A stretch of 64,000 bases of DNA from Armigeres subalbatus (Eukaryota; Arthropoda; Insecta; Diptera; Culicidae), in the NCBI RefSeq assembly GCF_024139115.2, contig NC_085141.1, forward strand, positions 164,816,908 to 164,880,907, given 5' to 3'. This document shows positions 1 to 11,084 of this stretch, in pieces. Made by a program: the position numbers and the translations under genes. Every line of letters starts with the position of its first letter. Position 1 is the stretch's first letter. The notes under the pieces were generated by a model. It was not told the origin of the DNA. It saw only the letters and a program-made list of their open reading frames with translations, and did not search any database.

Positions 1-500
1 AGAGTTCTGCTCCAGAGATTTCTTTGGAGAACCCTCCCGAAATTACTCCAAAAATAAATCCTGAGTATTCTTGGGAAATTCCTTCAGATATTCATTTGAA
101 AGTCTAATAGATTTTTCAGAGGATTTCCCGTAGAATCTTTCGAAGAATTTTCTGGAGAAATTCACAAAGGATGTTGAAAGGATGGAAGGAATGTTCAATG
201 GAAATTATTTGCTCCCGATAGTATTTCTGAAGGAATTTACAAATGATTTCTAGAAAAATTTTCCAAAGAAAAACCCGAACGGATTTTCTAAAAGTATTCC
301 TAAAGGAATTTCAGAGATAATTTCTAGAGAAATTTTGGATGAAGTTTCTAGAAGAATTCCTTGTGGAACTTCCGGATGAATTCCTGAAGGGATTTTTAAA
401 AGAATTTACGATGGAAGGTCTAATGGAATGCCTAGTTTCTCCAGATATTTCTTCGAGAATTACGTCAGGATTTCCTCTAGGAAAATTTCATTTTCTCATT
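1..500. repeat. Degenerate GAATTCC-rich short repeat
   Basis: The stretch is made of loosely repeated words such as GGAATTTC, GAATTCC, TTTCTAGA and AAATTCC every ~15-30 bases. No fixed period survives. The 63-codon frame at 339-530 only reads through these words and is not a gene. The same composition recurs, as the opposite strand, at 36.2-37.2 kb. It is probably an old minisatellite; the family name is unknown to me. Confidence 0.6.
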
Positions 501-607
501 TGTGTATTCTATATTTATAGCACTAGGTAGTTCGAACTAAATGAGGTAAAAATCATTAATAAATTAAAAATCACAGATACTCCAATTGAAATTAAATGTG
601 CACCTTA

Positions 608-735
608 AAAAAAACCCGTAGATTTCCGCAGAAATTTTCAAATTTCCGTAGTTTTTACCTACGGATCCGTAGATCCGTAGAAAGCACTCAATTCCGTAAA
701 TCTACGGAAATTTCCATAGATCTGGCATCGCTGCT
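608..735. repeat. CCGTAGAT/ATCTACGG inverted motif cluster
   Basis: CCGTAGAT and its complement appear several times in both orientations over ~125 bases: CCGTAGATTTCCG near 616, GGATCCGTAGATCCG near 665, AAATCTACGGAAAT near 699. The ends can pair imperfectly, as in a decayed MITE with long terminal inverted repeats. No target duplication could be defined. Confidence 0.4.
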
Positions 736-779
736 TTCGAGTTTTACATATCCATTAGAAATAATTTCAAGTTATTGTG

Positions 780-985
780 GGCTTCGTGGCCGTGCAGTTA
801 GCGACGTCAATCGTCTAGACGCTAGTGAGTATGGGTTCGATTCCCCCGGTAAGAAGGAAACTTTTCGTGATCGAAAAATTCTCCACTGGTCCACTGGGTG
901 TTATGTGTCCTGTCCGCTGTCTCATGCTAAGTGTTAAGTGCTCAATCTGTACGACCTCTGGTCGAAGACGGTGTTCCTGTCTTTT
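780..985 (+). mobile_element. tRNA-derived SINE relic (type A)
   Basis: A tRNA-like head is visible. An A-box-like GTGGCCGTGCAGTTA lies near 786 and a B box GGTTCGATTCC at 834-844, spaced as in pol III promoters. A tRNA-unrelated body follows (ACTGGTCCACTGGGTG and beyond). The sequence does not fold as an intact tRNA and lacks an acceptor-stem partner, so it is a SINE rather than a tRNA gene. It sits just upstream of the Jockey-like relic. Confidence 0.55.
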
Positions 986-1329
986 TACATTTTAGTTATG
1001 GATTATGAATTTTTTTTCGGATTATCGGATTATATATTATTGGAAATTCAAAATTTTCGGGAAATAGCAGCAACATCGCTTGAATACTTTACCAGAGAAA
1101 TCTGCAGAAAGAAATGCCTTAAAAATTTCTGCTATTACATGCATACAATACGTTGTACTCAGCGATCACAATATCGAGAGGTTTCTCTCAGACCGCATCG
1201 TGCTGTGCGGTTCTTTTCTCTCTTTGCGGAAGGAAGTTTTTAATACTACCCGAGGCTATTTGAATTTCAACAGTGCTTCTCAGCGCTATTTGTACCTACT
1301 GATCCCGTTACGATCTTTACAAGGACCCG

Positions 1330-1832
1330 TACCTTCGTTTTACGTTGGACTTGTCTGCGGAAGTAAAATTCTGACAAGGATTCCGCCAATTGTGGTATCT
1401 ATTGCCAAGTTTTCTGGCTTTAGGAATGAGATTTTGAGTAACCTTCAGGGGATCAAGGTTTCATTTCAGATTGCCAGGAACGTCTTCTTCAGTATTTAAC
1501 TAAGAAGCGGCATAAATTCTTCACATACGACGACAAATCTGAGCGATTGTTCAAAGTTGTCTTGAAATGTCTCCCCAGTGATGATAAATCACTGAATGAT
1601 ATTAAAATTGAAATTTCTCAATTACTTGGATTTTTACCAGTCCAAATAATTAAAATGAAAAAGAAATCTCGCTCTGATACTTCCCAGAGGGATATTTCTC
1701 AAGAATTTTATTTAGTTCACTTTAACAAAAGTGCCGTAAGTGCCAAAAGTGGGATCACGGAACTAAACATTGCCACATGGAAGCTAAATGCATGATTTGT
1801 GGTGGAACCTCTCACGCCAAGGACGCCTCATG
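1330..1832 (+). pseudogene. Jockey-clade ORF1 (gag-like) remnant
   Basis: Fragments in three frames follow the usual ORF1 order. A segment with KIPPIVV-like and GIKVSFQIAR words (about 1,375-1,475) is followed by the PRE-type domain (KKRHKFFTYDDKS, LFKVVLKCLPSDD, QLLGFLPVQII; about 1,505-1,660), then EFYLVHFNKS. A CCHC zinc-knuckle pair begins at 1,732 (CRKCQKWDHGTKHC, CMICGGTSHAKD). The knuckle is in a different frame from the PRE domain, so a deletion lies near 1,720-1,731. In intact elements this protein binds the element RNA. Confidence 0.7.
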
Positions 1833-1970
1833 ATTGATGCAATGTTCAAAGCAAATACCAAAACTGAAGGTTGGAAGGTTGAACTGTTCAGGTTGGTATC
1901 AAATTTACTCAAAGAATTGTTATTGGACTTCGTTTTAATGGATCCAAATAATTCTTTGAAAGTTTAAAAT

Positions 1971-3615
1971 TGGAATGCCCGTTCTTTAAAGGGTAAGGAA
2001 GATGAATTATTCAACTTCCTATCAGTTAAATTTAATGATCGAAGCCAGAGGCACTGCAATTTCTAAATGTGAAATTAAATTCAACTCCATTATTATTGAC
2101 GACGATCTTCAGCTACTGATCCGTCTTAAAAATGTGAGGCGAAGGCAAAACCAAAGAACTCGCGATCTCGCGTTGAATGTTATTTGGCGAGATTTGCAAA
2201 ACGAAATTAAAAAACTGTTCGCTAATCTGAGAAATACCAATTTTGAGAATAATGTCTCGAAGTTGGATCCCAGTTCGAAACCCTTTTGGAAATTAACGAA
2301 AATTCCTTAAAAATCCTCAAAAGCCAATTTCAGAGGTTAAAGAGGGAAATAAAATTTTATTAACAAATGGCGAAAAGGCTCAAAAAATTGCTCAGCATTT
2401 CGAGAGTGCCCATAATTTTAGTCTAGGTCTCACTAGTCCAATTGAAGACATTCTTAATCAAGTGAATGTTTTTGACCCTTCGTTGGGAACTAATTTGAAT
2501 GAAGTGAGATCTATTACTAGAAAATTTAAAAATATGAAAGCCCCGGTGATGGTCGTATTTTCTACATACTTATCAAAAAACTTCCTGAGAGCTCTTTATC
2601 CTTTTTGGTTAATTTATTTAACGAGTGTTTTCATTTGGCATACTTTCCAGATAAATAGAAACACGCCAAAGTTGTTCCAATTTTGAAGCCGGACAAAAAT
2701 CCAGCTGAGGCTTCTAGTTATCGCCCAATCAGTTTGCTTTCTTCAATAAGCAAACTGTTTGAAAAGATTATTTTGAATATATTTGTTATATATTGAATGA
2801 ATATATTCATATTAATGACAATTCTATTTTTGCTGATGAGCAATTTGGTTTTCGCCATGGGCATTCAACCACCCATCAGTTATTAAGAGTTACGAATTTA
2901 ATTCGGCTCAACAAATCTAAAGGATATTCGACTGGAGTTGCTCTTCTTGATATAGAGAACGCATTTGACAGTGTTTGGCATGAAGGTTTGAATATAAAAT
3001 TGATAAATTTTAATTTTCCTCCGTACATTATCAAACTGATCCAAAATTATTTATCGATCTGCAGGTAGACTATCACTGCAGGTAAACTATCAGCTCACTG
3101 CAGGTAAACTATCAGAATTTTAAATCTGATAAATTACCTGTAAGAGCTGGCGTTCCCCAAGGCAGCATACTGGGGCCCATATTGTATAACATTTTTACTT
3201 TTTTTACCAGGGTGTCAAAAATTCTTGTTTGCAGATGACACGGACCTCTCAGCCAAAGGGCGAAGCCTTCGTGTCATTTGTAGTAGATTGCAAAAAAGTT
3301 TGGATATTTTCTCCACTTACTTGGAGAAAAAAAATGGAAAATTTCTCCGAATGCTTCCAAAACTCAGCACAAAATTTTCCCACATAAGCCGAGAGCTTCT
3401 TATTTGAAACCTTCTAGGAGACATATTGTCACTATGAATGGGGTTCCAATTAATTGGTCTAGCGAAGCCAAATATTTAGGACTTCTGCTAGATCAAAAAT
3501 TAACTTTTAAAAGTCATATTGAAGGCATTCAAGCCAAATGTAACAAATATATTAAGTGTCTACATCCACTTATAAACAGAAAATCAAAACTTTGTCTTAA
3601 GAACAAATTTTAAGA
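1971..3615 (+). pseudogene. Jockey-clade ORF2 remnant (EN fragment + RT)
   Basis: The endonuclease starts at 1,971 with WNARSLKGKEDELFNFLS but breaks off after ~20 residues. The text jumps to the EN-RT linker (about 2,080-2,310), so some 200 residues with the catalytic residues are missing. RT pieces follow: YRPISLLSS near 2,720, QFGFRHGHSTTHQ and LLDIENAFDSVWH in 2,793-3,068, GVPQGSILGPILYN near 3,151, FADDTDLS from 3,225, and the thumb-like YLGLLLDQKLTFKSHI in 3,404-3,613. The catalytic aspartates of the FADD box survive, but frameshifts separate every block. The C-terminus is lost. Confidence 0.75.
3061..3118 (+). repeat. Triplicated ~20-28 bp unit inside RT
   Basis: CTGCAGGTAGACTATCA and two copies of CTGCAGGTAAACTATCA follow one another, expanding a short segment of the Jockey-like RT. 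The expansion breaks the frame after the IIKLIQNYLS block. Confidence 0.75.
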
Positions 3616-3992
3616 CAAATTGCAATACCAGAAAGAAGGCACTTCAGAGGATTCAAAATAAAATTTTGAAAATGATTCTGAACCAATGAACTTCATAGAA
3701 TTTCTAATACTGAGACATTGCAACAAATGTCCAACAAATTAATTTCCAATTTTATTCAAAAATCGTTACAACCTTCTATTGCAACGATTAGCTCCTTGTA
3801 CCCTTAGTATTAATTATGTTAAGTTTAGTTTAAGTTGAAAACATTGTAATTCCTACATAGTTCAATTCAACCAGAGGAAAAATCCTAACTGCCAGAGGCA
3901 ATTTAAATGTATTAATAATAATTAAAAATGTAACATAGCAAATTAATAAGGATGATAGTGTTAAGAAAACACGGAACACCTAGTCTAAGAGA

Positions 3993-4097
3993 CCCGAGCA
4001 GCACAAGTCAGACAAAAATGTTGCAGCAACTTAATTGTGACTGAATCTGACCGCATATAAGTTACAGTAACCAGTGGAACATGTGTGTTGCTAGGGG
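3993..4097 (+). mobile_element. ~105 bp MITE (family CCGAGCAGCAC), copy 1
   Basis: It begins CCGAGCAGCACAAGTCAG and ends ACATGTGTGTTGCTAGGG; the ends are imperfect inverted repeats. The whole sequence aligns, reverse-complemented, with 4,778-4,884, including the shared core GTTGCAGCAACT. It is noncoding. Confidence 0.6.
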
Positions 4098-4777
4098 ATG
4101 AATGCATGTATTAGATAATTAGCAAATAAAATTAGTTAAAAAAGGAGAGGTTGGAAAGCTAGAGGTCATAGGCACATTTCAAAAAAATACTTGCAATATA
4201 ACCATAAAAATCTTAAAGAGTTGATGATTTGCTGATAAATAAAAGTCAAGATTTGTTAGAAATTCTCCAACATTTCCCAAAAAGTCCCAAAATGACTGTA
4301 ACCATGCCCGTCATATCCGTCACCTTGGCTCATTTCTCAGCACAAATGTCAATGCATAGGTGATTAGCACATCTAAAAAACATTTTTGTGCGTACTGGAA
4401 ATGAGTTGTGTTGTGACGATATGTGTATCCGAAAGTGTAATTTACTTTAGAAATTAGATTCGTACGGAATTCACCTTAAGCAATTATATGTGTGGCTGAG
4501 AATAAAGGGAGCGTAATATCCTTCGTGTTTAGCATTCCTAACCCAAGATATATCAATTCTTCGAAGTTAGAGAACATGATAAAATATATTCAACTCACTG
4601 TAGAGAGAGATGATAAGAATTCATTATTTGCAGTTACGCTCAGATATGATCAGAGTGCTAGATATGTGCTATACTCATGCATAGTCGTAGGAATTCTAAG
4701 GGGCTTACTTGATTCTAGGTGGGGCCATAGCAAACCCCCTCCCCACTAGCTCCCCTGTAGTTACGCCAATGAATTTT
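4098..4777. other. No gene seen
   Basis: This is AT-rich unique-looking sequence between two MITE copies. The 85-codon frame at 4,492-4,749 has no recognisable motif and an unremarkable start context. Confidence 0.5.
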
Positions 4778-4884
4778 CCGAGTAACACACATGTTGTAGA
4801 GTAGTTATAATAACTCATATAAAACCAAATTTAGTCACATTTGAGTTGCTGCAACCAAATCAGTGTGAGTTGTGTTACTAGGGT
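4778..4884 (-). mobile_element. ~107 bp MITE (family CCGAGCAGCAC), copy 2
   Basis: This is the inverted copy of the element at 3,993-4,097. Its reverse complement starts CCCTAGTAACACAAC, contains GGTTGCAGCAACTCA and ends ACATGTGTGTTACTCGG. The ~20% divergence between copies suggests independent old insertions. Confidence 0.6.
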
Positions 4885-5039
4885 TATCATGTCTAACGGA
4901 ACACATTCCCCTATTAAATGCTAAATTTTAGCTTAGTTATTGATCTTTAAATATATTCTTTATGAGGGTTCTCGAACTATTCTAAGGAGTTCAATCAAAG
5001 TTAATTGCCTATTTTCGGGTACCTATTAGACCTCCCGAC

Positions 5040-5190
5040 TTGGACATTGATTCACAGTGTTCTGAAAACTCAGTGTGAATATGTACATCATGTGGAAGAT
5101 TTTGATTTGAAAAATGTATTGGAGGTAACTACTTTCCTTTGATGGGACTCGAACCCACGACCCGCAGTACTGTATTTATCTGTTTTGCGA
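5040..5190 (-). mobile_element. tRNA-derived SINE relic (type B), truncated
   Basis: On the minus strand a B-box-like GGGTTCGAGTCCCATCAAAG (5,138-5,157) is followed by a body that also occurs on the plus strand at 60,880-60,990 (CCAATACATTTTTCAAATC, AATCTTCC, ATGTACATATTCACA). The A-box end is replaced by sequence related to the MITE at 44,052 (about 5,190-5,245), so a second insertion truncated it. Confidence 0.55.
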
Positions 5191-5335
5191 TTATATGAAT
5201 ATATGTTCAGTGAGATGGAAAACGGAACAGTTCCCCTGTGTTCTATGGATTTATGATAGCATTTTACGAAACAATTAGGTGTTATTTATGGATCGTTTTT
5301 CATTTTTCATGGATCATTCTTTATTGTTTATATGC

Positions 5336-5348
5336 AAAAGTATGTTTT
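5336..5348. repeat. Left target-site duplication of the LOA element
   Basis: AAAAGTATGTTTT here equals 11,081-11,093 immediately after the poly(A) of the element. The AAAA part overlaps the tail, leaving nine unambiguous bases (GTATGTTTT). Confidence 0.85.
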
Positions 5349-5383
5349 CATTCCGTGCCGATAGTTCGAACGAGCCAGACGTG
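5347..5383 (+). promoter_or_regulatory. Internal pol II promoter: initiator + DPE
   Basis: The 5' end reads TTCATTCC, matching the insect initiator with A+1 at 5,350. AGACGT occupies 5,377-5,382, which is +28 to +33, the exact position and consensus of the downstream promoter element (RGWYVT). Jockey- and I-type elements use this TATA-less internal promoter so that the full transcript carries its own promoter. The match of both motifs and the spacing supports transcription starting at the first or second base of the element. Confidence 0.75.
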
Positions 5384-5704
5384 TGTGCTGTGTCTCATCG
5401 CGGATTGTGTTCGGTAGTGCGAGTTGTATTGTGTGGTGCTATTCCTACCTACGGATCCAAGGCGATCGCTGTCGGCGAGTGAAGTAGCTGCTTCTGGCGA
5501 CGCCAGTGAAGCAGGCTATTGTTACTGCTGCTACCTACAGCAGCAGGGGCAGATAAGTGGAAGAGATTGCTTTATTGTTCTCCCGTCACAGAGCGGAACT
5601 AAAAGACACAAATTGAATTAGTTTTTTCTAGATATTTTTTCTAATAAGCTATTAGTTGTAAGTTAGCATAAGCAATAATTATCCTTCCACCTTGCGAGGT
5701 GAGA

Positions 5705-6917
5705 ATGGAGGCAGAGACAGTAGGAGGCAATGGGCCTCCAAAAGATAGTACTCGCACACGATTGTACCATGCGGCTTCGCCTGGGCCTTGGGTTGTTTAC
5801 TTTCGGCAGAAAGTGAAGAGCCTAGATTTTCTGGGCATAAAACGAGATTTGACGCGTCGTTTTACAAAGCTTGAATTCAGCCAAATCAACAGGAACAAAC
5901 TACGCATCACCGCACCTACATACCAGGTGGCGAATGAAATTGCTGGCGACAGGGCCTACAATGCTGAATATTTAGTTTATGTGCCCTCGCGGGAGGTCGA
6001 GATAGAAGGCGTAATCAACGCAGCGAGCTTGACTTGCAAGGATGTGCTTGCAGGGAAAGGTCGCCTAAAGAACGCCCTGCAATCTACCGTGGATATTCTG
6101 GACTGCAAGGAATTGCATTCAGCAGCCACGGTAGATGGCAAAAGGTTTATTCAAGTCAGGCTCGCTTCGGGTGACATTCGCCGGTTCGATGCTTCCAAAG
6201 TATGTCGATATAGAAAATATGTTGTTTCCGGTGCGTCTTTTGTGCCAAGGGTATTTAATTGTACCAACTGCAAACAACTTGGTCACACTGCCGAGTTTTG
6301 TGACAACAAACCACGTTGTGGCAAATGCTCAGAAAGACATCGGGAGGAGCTCTGCCAGCAACAAGCAACAAAATGTGCTTATTGTGGTTTGAACCTCCCC
6401 ATGGTTTGCAAGAATGCCCGGTGTACAAAAGCGCACCCAAAAGTGAAGCGCTCGTTGGTACAGCGCTCCAAGCAGTCGTATGCGGAAAGGGTTAGGTCGC
6501 AAGACACATCCGCCACAGCCGCTGCATCGACTGCTAATTCAGCCACCGTGCGTGTAAGGGGTTATTATGATTCCATATCAATGGGCGAATTGGAGTCTGA
6601 CGCAGCCGACATGGATGATTCTCCGGAGGGACACGTGCCCGAAAAGAGGAAGCAACCGTCTTCCCGGGATCGCGCCGTAAGAGAACAAAAGTCATCCATA
6701 AAAGCTTGCCAAAATCTGAAGGTAATGGGGTTTATTTAAAATCCCGAAGCAATCTGTCCCTACTGCTTCTTTTGATCCTAGTTGCAGTAAGACATTCCCG
6801 CCATTGCCTAAATCCGATGTTTCGAAGAAACATCCGGCTAGGAGAATCAACGAAAGAAAAAACAAATTCGCACTTCTAGAAAAGTATTCCGTCCAAGCGA
6901 GGATTGATCTCCTTTAA
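5705..6917 (+). pseudogene. LOA element ORF1 (gag-like RNA-binding protein)
   Basis: The first ATG is at 5,705 (MEAETVGGNGPP), after a ~355 base leader. The open frame runs to 6,737. A run of C-terminal cysteine motifs sits at about residues 185-240: CTNCKQLGHTAEFC, then CGKCSERHREELC, then CAYCGLNLPMVCKNARC. The first two are CCHC-like nucleic-acid-binding knuckles. The frame ends early at TAA after VMGFI. In another frame a coding-like tail (KTFPPLPKSDVSKKHPARR) continues to a stop at 6,915-6,917, so a one-base shift lies near 6,715-6,740. The ancestral protein was about 400 residues. It would package element RNA; here it is truncated. Confidence 0.75.
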
Positions 6918-7059
6918 GGACCTTGTGGACCGTTTTTGAACTTGTTCAATATCCCTGAATTCATTGAGGCCAATCATTGACCTCTTTATTCCAACAGTTG
7001 AAAGTTATCTGAAGCAATTGACTGTTTCATGGCCCTTCTTGCAGAAATTGTATCTTTCG

Positions 7060-10000
7060 ATGGATAATACGGCCAATACCGAAGATACAATCACTGTACT
7101 CCAGTGGAACTGTCATAGTCTGAAAAATAAATTAGACGTGTTCAAGTTTTTGATTCGCAATTCCGATTGCGATATATTTGCACTCTGTGAAACATGGCTT
7201 TCTTCTGAAGATGAAATCAACTTCCACGATTTTACCATTATTCGCCAAGATCGGGATAATCATTATGGTGGCGTTCTTTTGGGGATCAAAAAATGCTACT
7301 CCTTCTACAGAATTCCCATTCCGACTGTTCCCGGCTTAGAAATCGTCGCATGCCAAGTAAATGTGAAGAATAAAGACCTTTGCATAGCTTCAGTGTACAT
7401 TCCTCCAAATGCCTCTATTAATCGTCGACATTTTTGGAGCGCAGTCTCCTCCTATCATCTCCAGTATTGATATTGGGTGATATGAACGCACATGGTATTG
7501 GATGGGGCGAAACGTATGACGATTATAGAGCGCCTATTTTCTATGATTTGTGTGACGATTTCAATTTGAATATTTTGAACACTGGTGAAGTAACTCGAAT
7601 AGGACCAAATGGTCAACAAAGCCGTATTGATCTGTCTTTATGTTCAAATTCACTATCATTAGATTGCACGTGGAAGGTAATTCAAGATCCCCATGGTAGT
7701 GATCATATGCCGATAGTTACCACAATTAAAAGTAGCTATCAACAATCTGAACCAGGTAATGTTCCTTTCGACCTCACGAAAAACATTGACTGGCCAAAAT
7801 TTGCATCGGCGGTAAAAATTGGTATTGAATCAACTGATACTCTTCCACCTTTGGATGAATATCGATTCCTTACTGAGTTGATTCAAAAAAGCGCACTAGA
7901 AGCTCAGAAACGACGCGTTCCAAGTACATCTGTCATAAGAAGACCAGCCACTCCTGGATGGGATGATGAATGTACTAAGTTGTATTCTGAGAAATCTGAT
8001 GCCTTCAAGGCTTTCCGTAAACATGGAAGGTCCGAGCTTTTTGAAGAGTATTTGAGACTCGAAAGAAAGCTCAAAAATCTTCTCAAGGCAAAAAAACGTA
8101 GCTACTGGCGACGTTTTGTCGAGGGACTATCACGAGAAACCTCAATGACAACACTTTGGAAAACGGCCCGCAACATGCGGAACCGCATTTCCACCAACGA
8201 GAGTGAAGAATACTCCAATCGATGGATATTCAACTTCGCAAAAAAGGTCTGTCCAGATTCCGTACCAGCAGAACCGCTATTTCGAGAATCAGTCACTGAT
8301 CCCGGTTCTTTGGGTGGACCATTCTCAATGCTGGAACTTTCTATGTCTCTTCTTTCATCGAATAACTCTCTTCCGGGATGCGATAACATCAAATTCAATC
8401 TTCTTAAAGACGATTACTTGACCTGTACAACTATTTCATGGAGTACAACATTGTGCCACCTGAATGGCAACAGGTCAAAGTAATAGCTATTCAAAAGCCT
8501 GGGAAACCAGCGTCTAATCACAATTCATACCGACCGATTGCCATGCTATCATGCATGAGAAAATTATTGGAGAAAATGATCCTTTCAAGAGTCGACCATT
8601 GGGTCGAAGAAAATGCATTGCTTTCAAATACTCAGTTTGGATTTAGAAAGGAAACGAACAATCGATTGTCTGGCGTTGCTTTCTTCAGATATACAACTGG
8701 CCTTTGCGCACAAGGAGCAATTGGCTTCAGTATTCTTGGACATTAAGGGCGCTTTTGATTCAGTTTCCATAGAAGTACTGTCAGGCAATCTGCACAGTAG
8801 TGGATTACCCGTTATTTTGAATAATTTCTTGTACAATTTGTTGTCAGAAAAACAAATGAACTTCACACTCGGTACTCTGACAACTTCCAGAAATAGCTAC
8901 ATGGGCCTTCCCCAAGGTTCGTGTTTAAGTCCCTTGCTTTATAATTTCTATGTTAAAGATATTGACAATTGTTTGGAAGGACAATGCACGCTCAGACAAC
9001 TTGCAGATGATGCCGTGGTCTCTCTAAGAGGTCCATGTGCAGCTGTCTTGCAAGAACCATTGCAAAGAACCCTGGATAATCTGACTGTTTGGGCCAGACA
9101 TTTAGGGATCGAGTTTTCACCGCAAAAAACTCAATTGGTTGTGTTTACTAAGAAGCGGTACCCTGCTCAACTGAAACTCAAGCTGTTGAATGATGACATC
9201 AACCAATCTTTATCTTCTAAATACCTTGGGGTCGTGTTTGATTCCAAATGCACCTGGAAACTCCACATTGAGTATTTGATACAAAAATGCCGGAAAAGGA
9301 TCCATTTTCTACGTTCTATCTCCGGAACATGGTGGGGTGCTCACCCGGAAGACCTCATCAAACTCTATAGAACGACTATTCTCTCTATTTTAGAGTATGG
9401 CTCCTTCTGCTTCCTCTCAGCAGCTGATTGCCACCTGATCAAATTGGAACGAATTCAGTATCGTTGTTTGCGTATTGCCCTTGGCTGCATGCATTCAACG
9501 CATAACATGAGCCTGGAAGTGCTTGCTGGAGTCACTCCTTTAAAGCACCGTTACTGGGAGCTCTCACTTAGAATACTCATCAAATGTGGAACAAGTAACA
9601 CACTTGTTCTAGATAACTTCGATAATATGCTTGAACTAACTTGTCGTTCAGGATTCCTGAGAGTTTATCTCAACTACATATCGTCAGATCTTTGTCTTCC
9701 GTGTTATAATCCACCTCGAGTTCACTTCACCAACGACAGTTCCTCACTTGTATACGATCTGTCCATGAAACATGCTATTCAAGGAATACCAGATCATCTT
9801 CGACAAATATCTATTCCCTCACTTTTTTCTGAAAAATATGAACATGTCAATTGCAACAACAGATATTTCACTGATGGTTCTCGCATCAACGGATCCACTG
9901 GCTTCGGTGTTTTCAATGTAATTTCAACCACCTTCCAAAAACTTCAGGAACCCTGTTCGGTTTATGTTGCTGAGCTGGCAGCAATTAACTTCGCTTTGGG

Positions 10001-10690
10001 GATAATTTCCAAACAGCCCGTAGACCATTATTTCATCTTCTCGGATAGTCTTAGTTCTATCGAGGCACTCCGGTCGATGAAACCTGTTAAGCACGCGTCT
10101 TACTTTCTTTCAAACATAAGAGAGCAGATGCGTGTTTTGGTCGAAAGATCATTCAAGATTACCTTTGTTTGGGTCCCATCTCACTGCTCAATCTACGGCA
10201 ATGAGAAGGCAGACTCGCTGGCAAAGGTGGGCGCACAGGAAGGTGAGGTTTATGATAGGCAATTCTCGAGCAACGAGTTTTTCCCATTAGTCCGTCAGAG
10301 TACTCTTCAAAGTTGGCAAAGGAATTGGACACACAATGAACTTGGACGGTGGCTTTTTTCCATAGTTCCAAAAGTTTCTGGGCGAGCGTGGTTCAGAGGT
10401 GAGGACTTAAGTCGAGGCTTCATTCGCGTGATGTCGAGACTTATGTCCAATCACTATTCACTAAACGCACATCTGTACAGAATAAACCTTGTCGATAGCA
10501 ACTTATGTAGGTGCGGAGCCGGTTATGATGACATCGATCACGTAGTTTGGTCCTGCTCGGAAAATGACGCCTCCAGAGAGCAATTATTGGATACCCTTGT
10601 GGCCCGAGGTAAACAAGGGAAGGGAAGTTTGAAGTGTTTTGGGAGATCGTGATGTTGTCTATATGCAGGCCATTTATAGTTTTCTTTGTT
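7060..10690 (+). pseudogene. LOA element ORF2: endonuclease-RT-RNase H polyprotein, frameshifted
   Basis: ATG at 7,060 (MDNTANTED) precedes the APE endonuclease (LQWNCHSLKNKLD; CETWLS; SVYIPP; LILGDMNAHG; GSDHMPI). RT follows (KPGKPASNHNSYRPIAMLS; QFGFRK; DIKGAFDSV; GLPQGSCLSPLLYNFYV; catalytic LADD at about 9,000), then RNase H with all four acidic/His landmarks (YFTDGSR; YVAELAAI; FSDSLSSIEAL; WVPSHCSIYGNEKADSLA). A C-terminal CRCG-X7-H-X4-C motif lies near 10,510. Frame changes occur near 7,440, 8,410, 8,650 and 10,620; the last turns the true C-terminus (about VLGDRDVVYMQAIYSFL) into an early stop at 10,650. The intact protein would nick target DNA and prime reverse transcription. Confidence 0.85.
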
Positions 10691-11084
10691 CTTCTGACAT
10701 CAAAATACAATATTTGGTTTTTTTTTCTTCAAAGTTTTTTCTCGTTTAGTCTCTGCCATTTTGTTCCGTAGAGCTCCATAGCTCTTGCCATCCGGAAGAT
10801 GCTTCCAGTCGAACCATTCCTCGAGCATGACGACACGCCACATCGTCACTGACGCCAAATGCCCGGATGAGAAGCTGAAATTTCCTTATCCCAAATCCTA
10901 AGCCCCGTCCATCCTTAAACTTTGTAAAATAACCTCGAGTCACCACGAGTACGCTGGCTCCTTCCCCTCTCTTATTAACTGTATAATAAAATGATATTGA
11001 TTGTATATATCACAAAGAACCATGGCTCCGTAAAGTGTTATACACGCCTGAGCCTACCAAATAAACGAACTTGGAAAAAAAAAA
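10691..11084 (+). other. LOA element 3' UTR and poly(A)
   Basis: This GC-balanced stretch without a frame ends CACGCCTGAGCCTACCAAAT, AAACGAACTTGG and A(10). An AATAAA signal lies at 11,059-11,064, ~10 bases before the tail, consistent with retrotransposition of a polyadenylated transcript. The small minus frames here are not genes. Confidence 0.7.

Larger units (their letters stand above)
1250..3935 (+). mobile_element. Decayed Jockey/Juan-like non-LTR retrotransposon
   Basis: The order is gag-like ORF1 with zinc knuckles, a short remnant of the apurinic endonuclease, the endonuclease-RT linker, reverse transcriptase pieces, and an AT-rich 3' region ending in TAATAATAATT near 3,910-3,925. 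This is the Jockey-clade layout. The gag wording (KKRHKFFTYDDKSERL; CRKC knuckle; CMICGG) resembles Juan-type elements of culicine mosquitoes. The copy is dead: frameshifts and stops are frequent, and the endonuclease is almost entirely deleted. No target duplication was recognised, so both boundaries are estimates. Confidence 0.75.
5349..11084 (+). mobile_element. Full-length LOA-clade (Lian-like) non-LTR retrotransposon
   Basis: The element runs from the first base after the left target duplication to the poly(A) tract (11,075-11,084). It contains a 5' UTR with internal promoter, ORF1 with CCHC knuckles, ORF2 with APE-type endonuclease, RT, RNase H and a C-terminal cysteine-histidine motif, and a ~0.4 kb 3' UTR ending AATAAACGAACTTGG plus poly(A). 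An RNase H domain together with an LADD RT box and GLPQGSCLSPLLYNFYV is typical of the LOA clade, which includes Lian of Aedes aegypti. I assign the clade from motif memory, so the family name is tentative. Both ORFs carry frameshifts although the duplication is clean. Confidence 0.85.

Noticed and set aside
834..844. tRNA gene at ~786-860
   Set aside because: A and B boxes are present, but stems do not pair and a SINE body follows. The same holds for the copies at 20,856, 38,171, 58,991 and 63,552.
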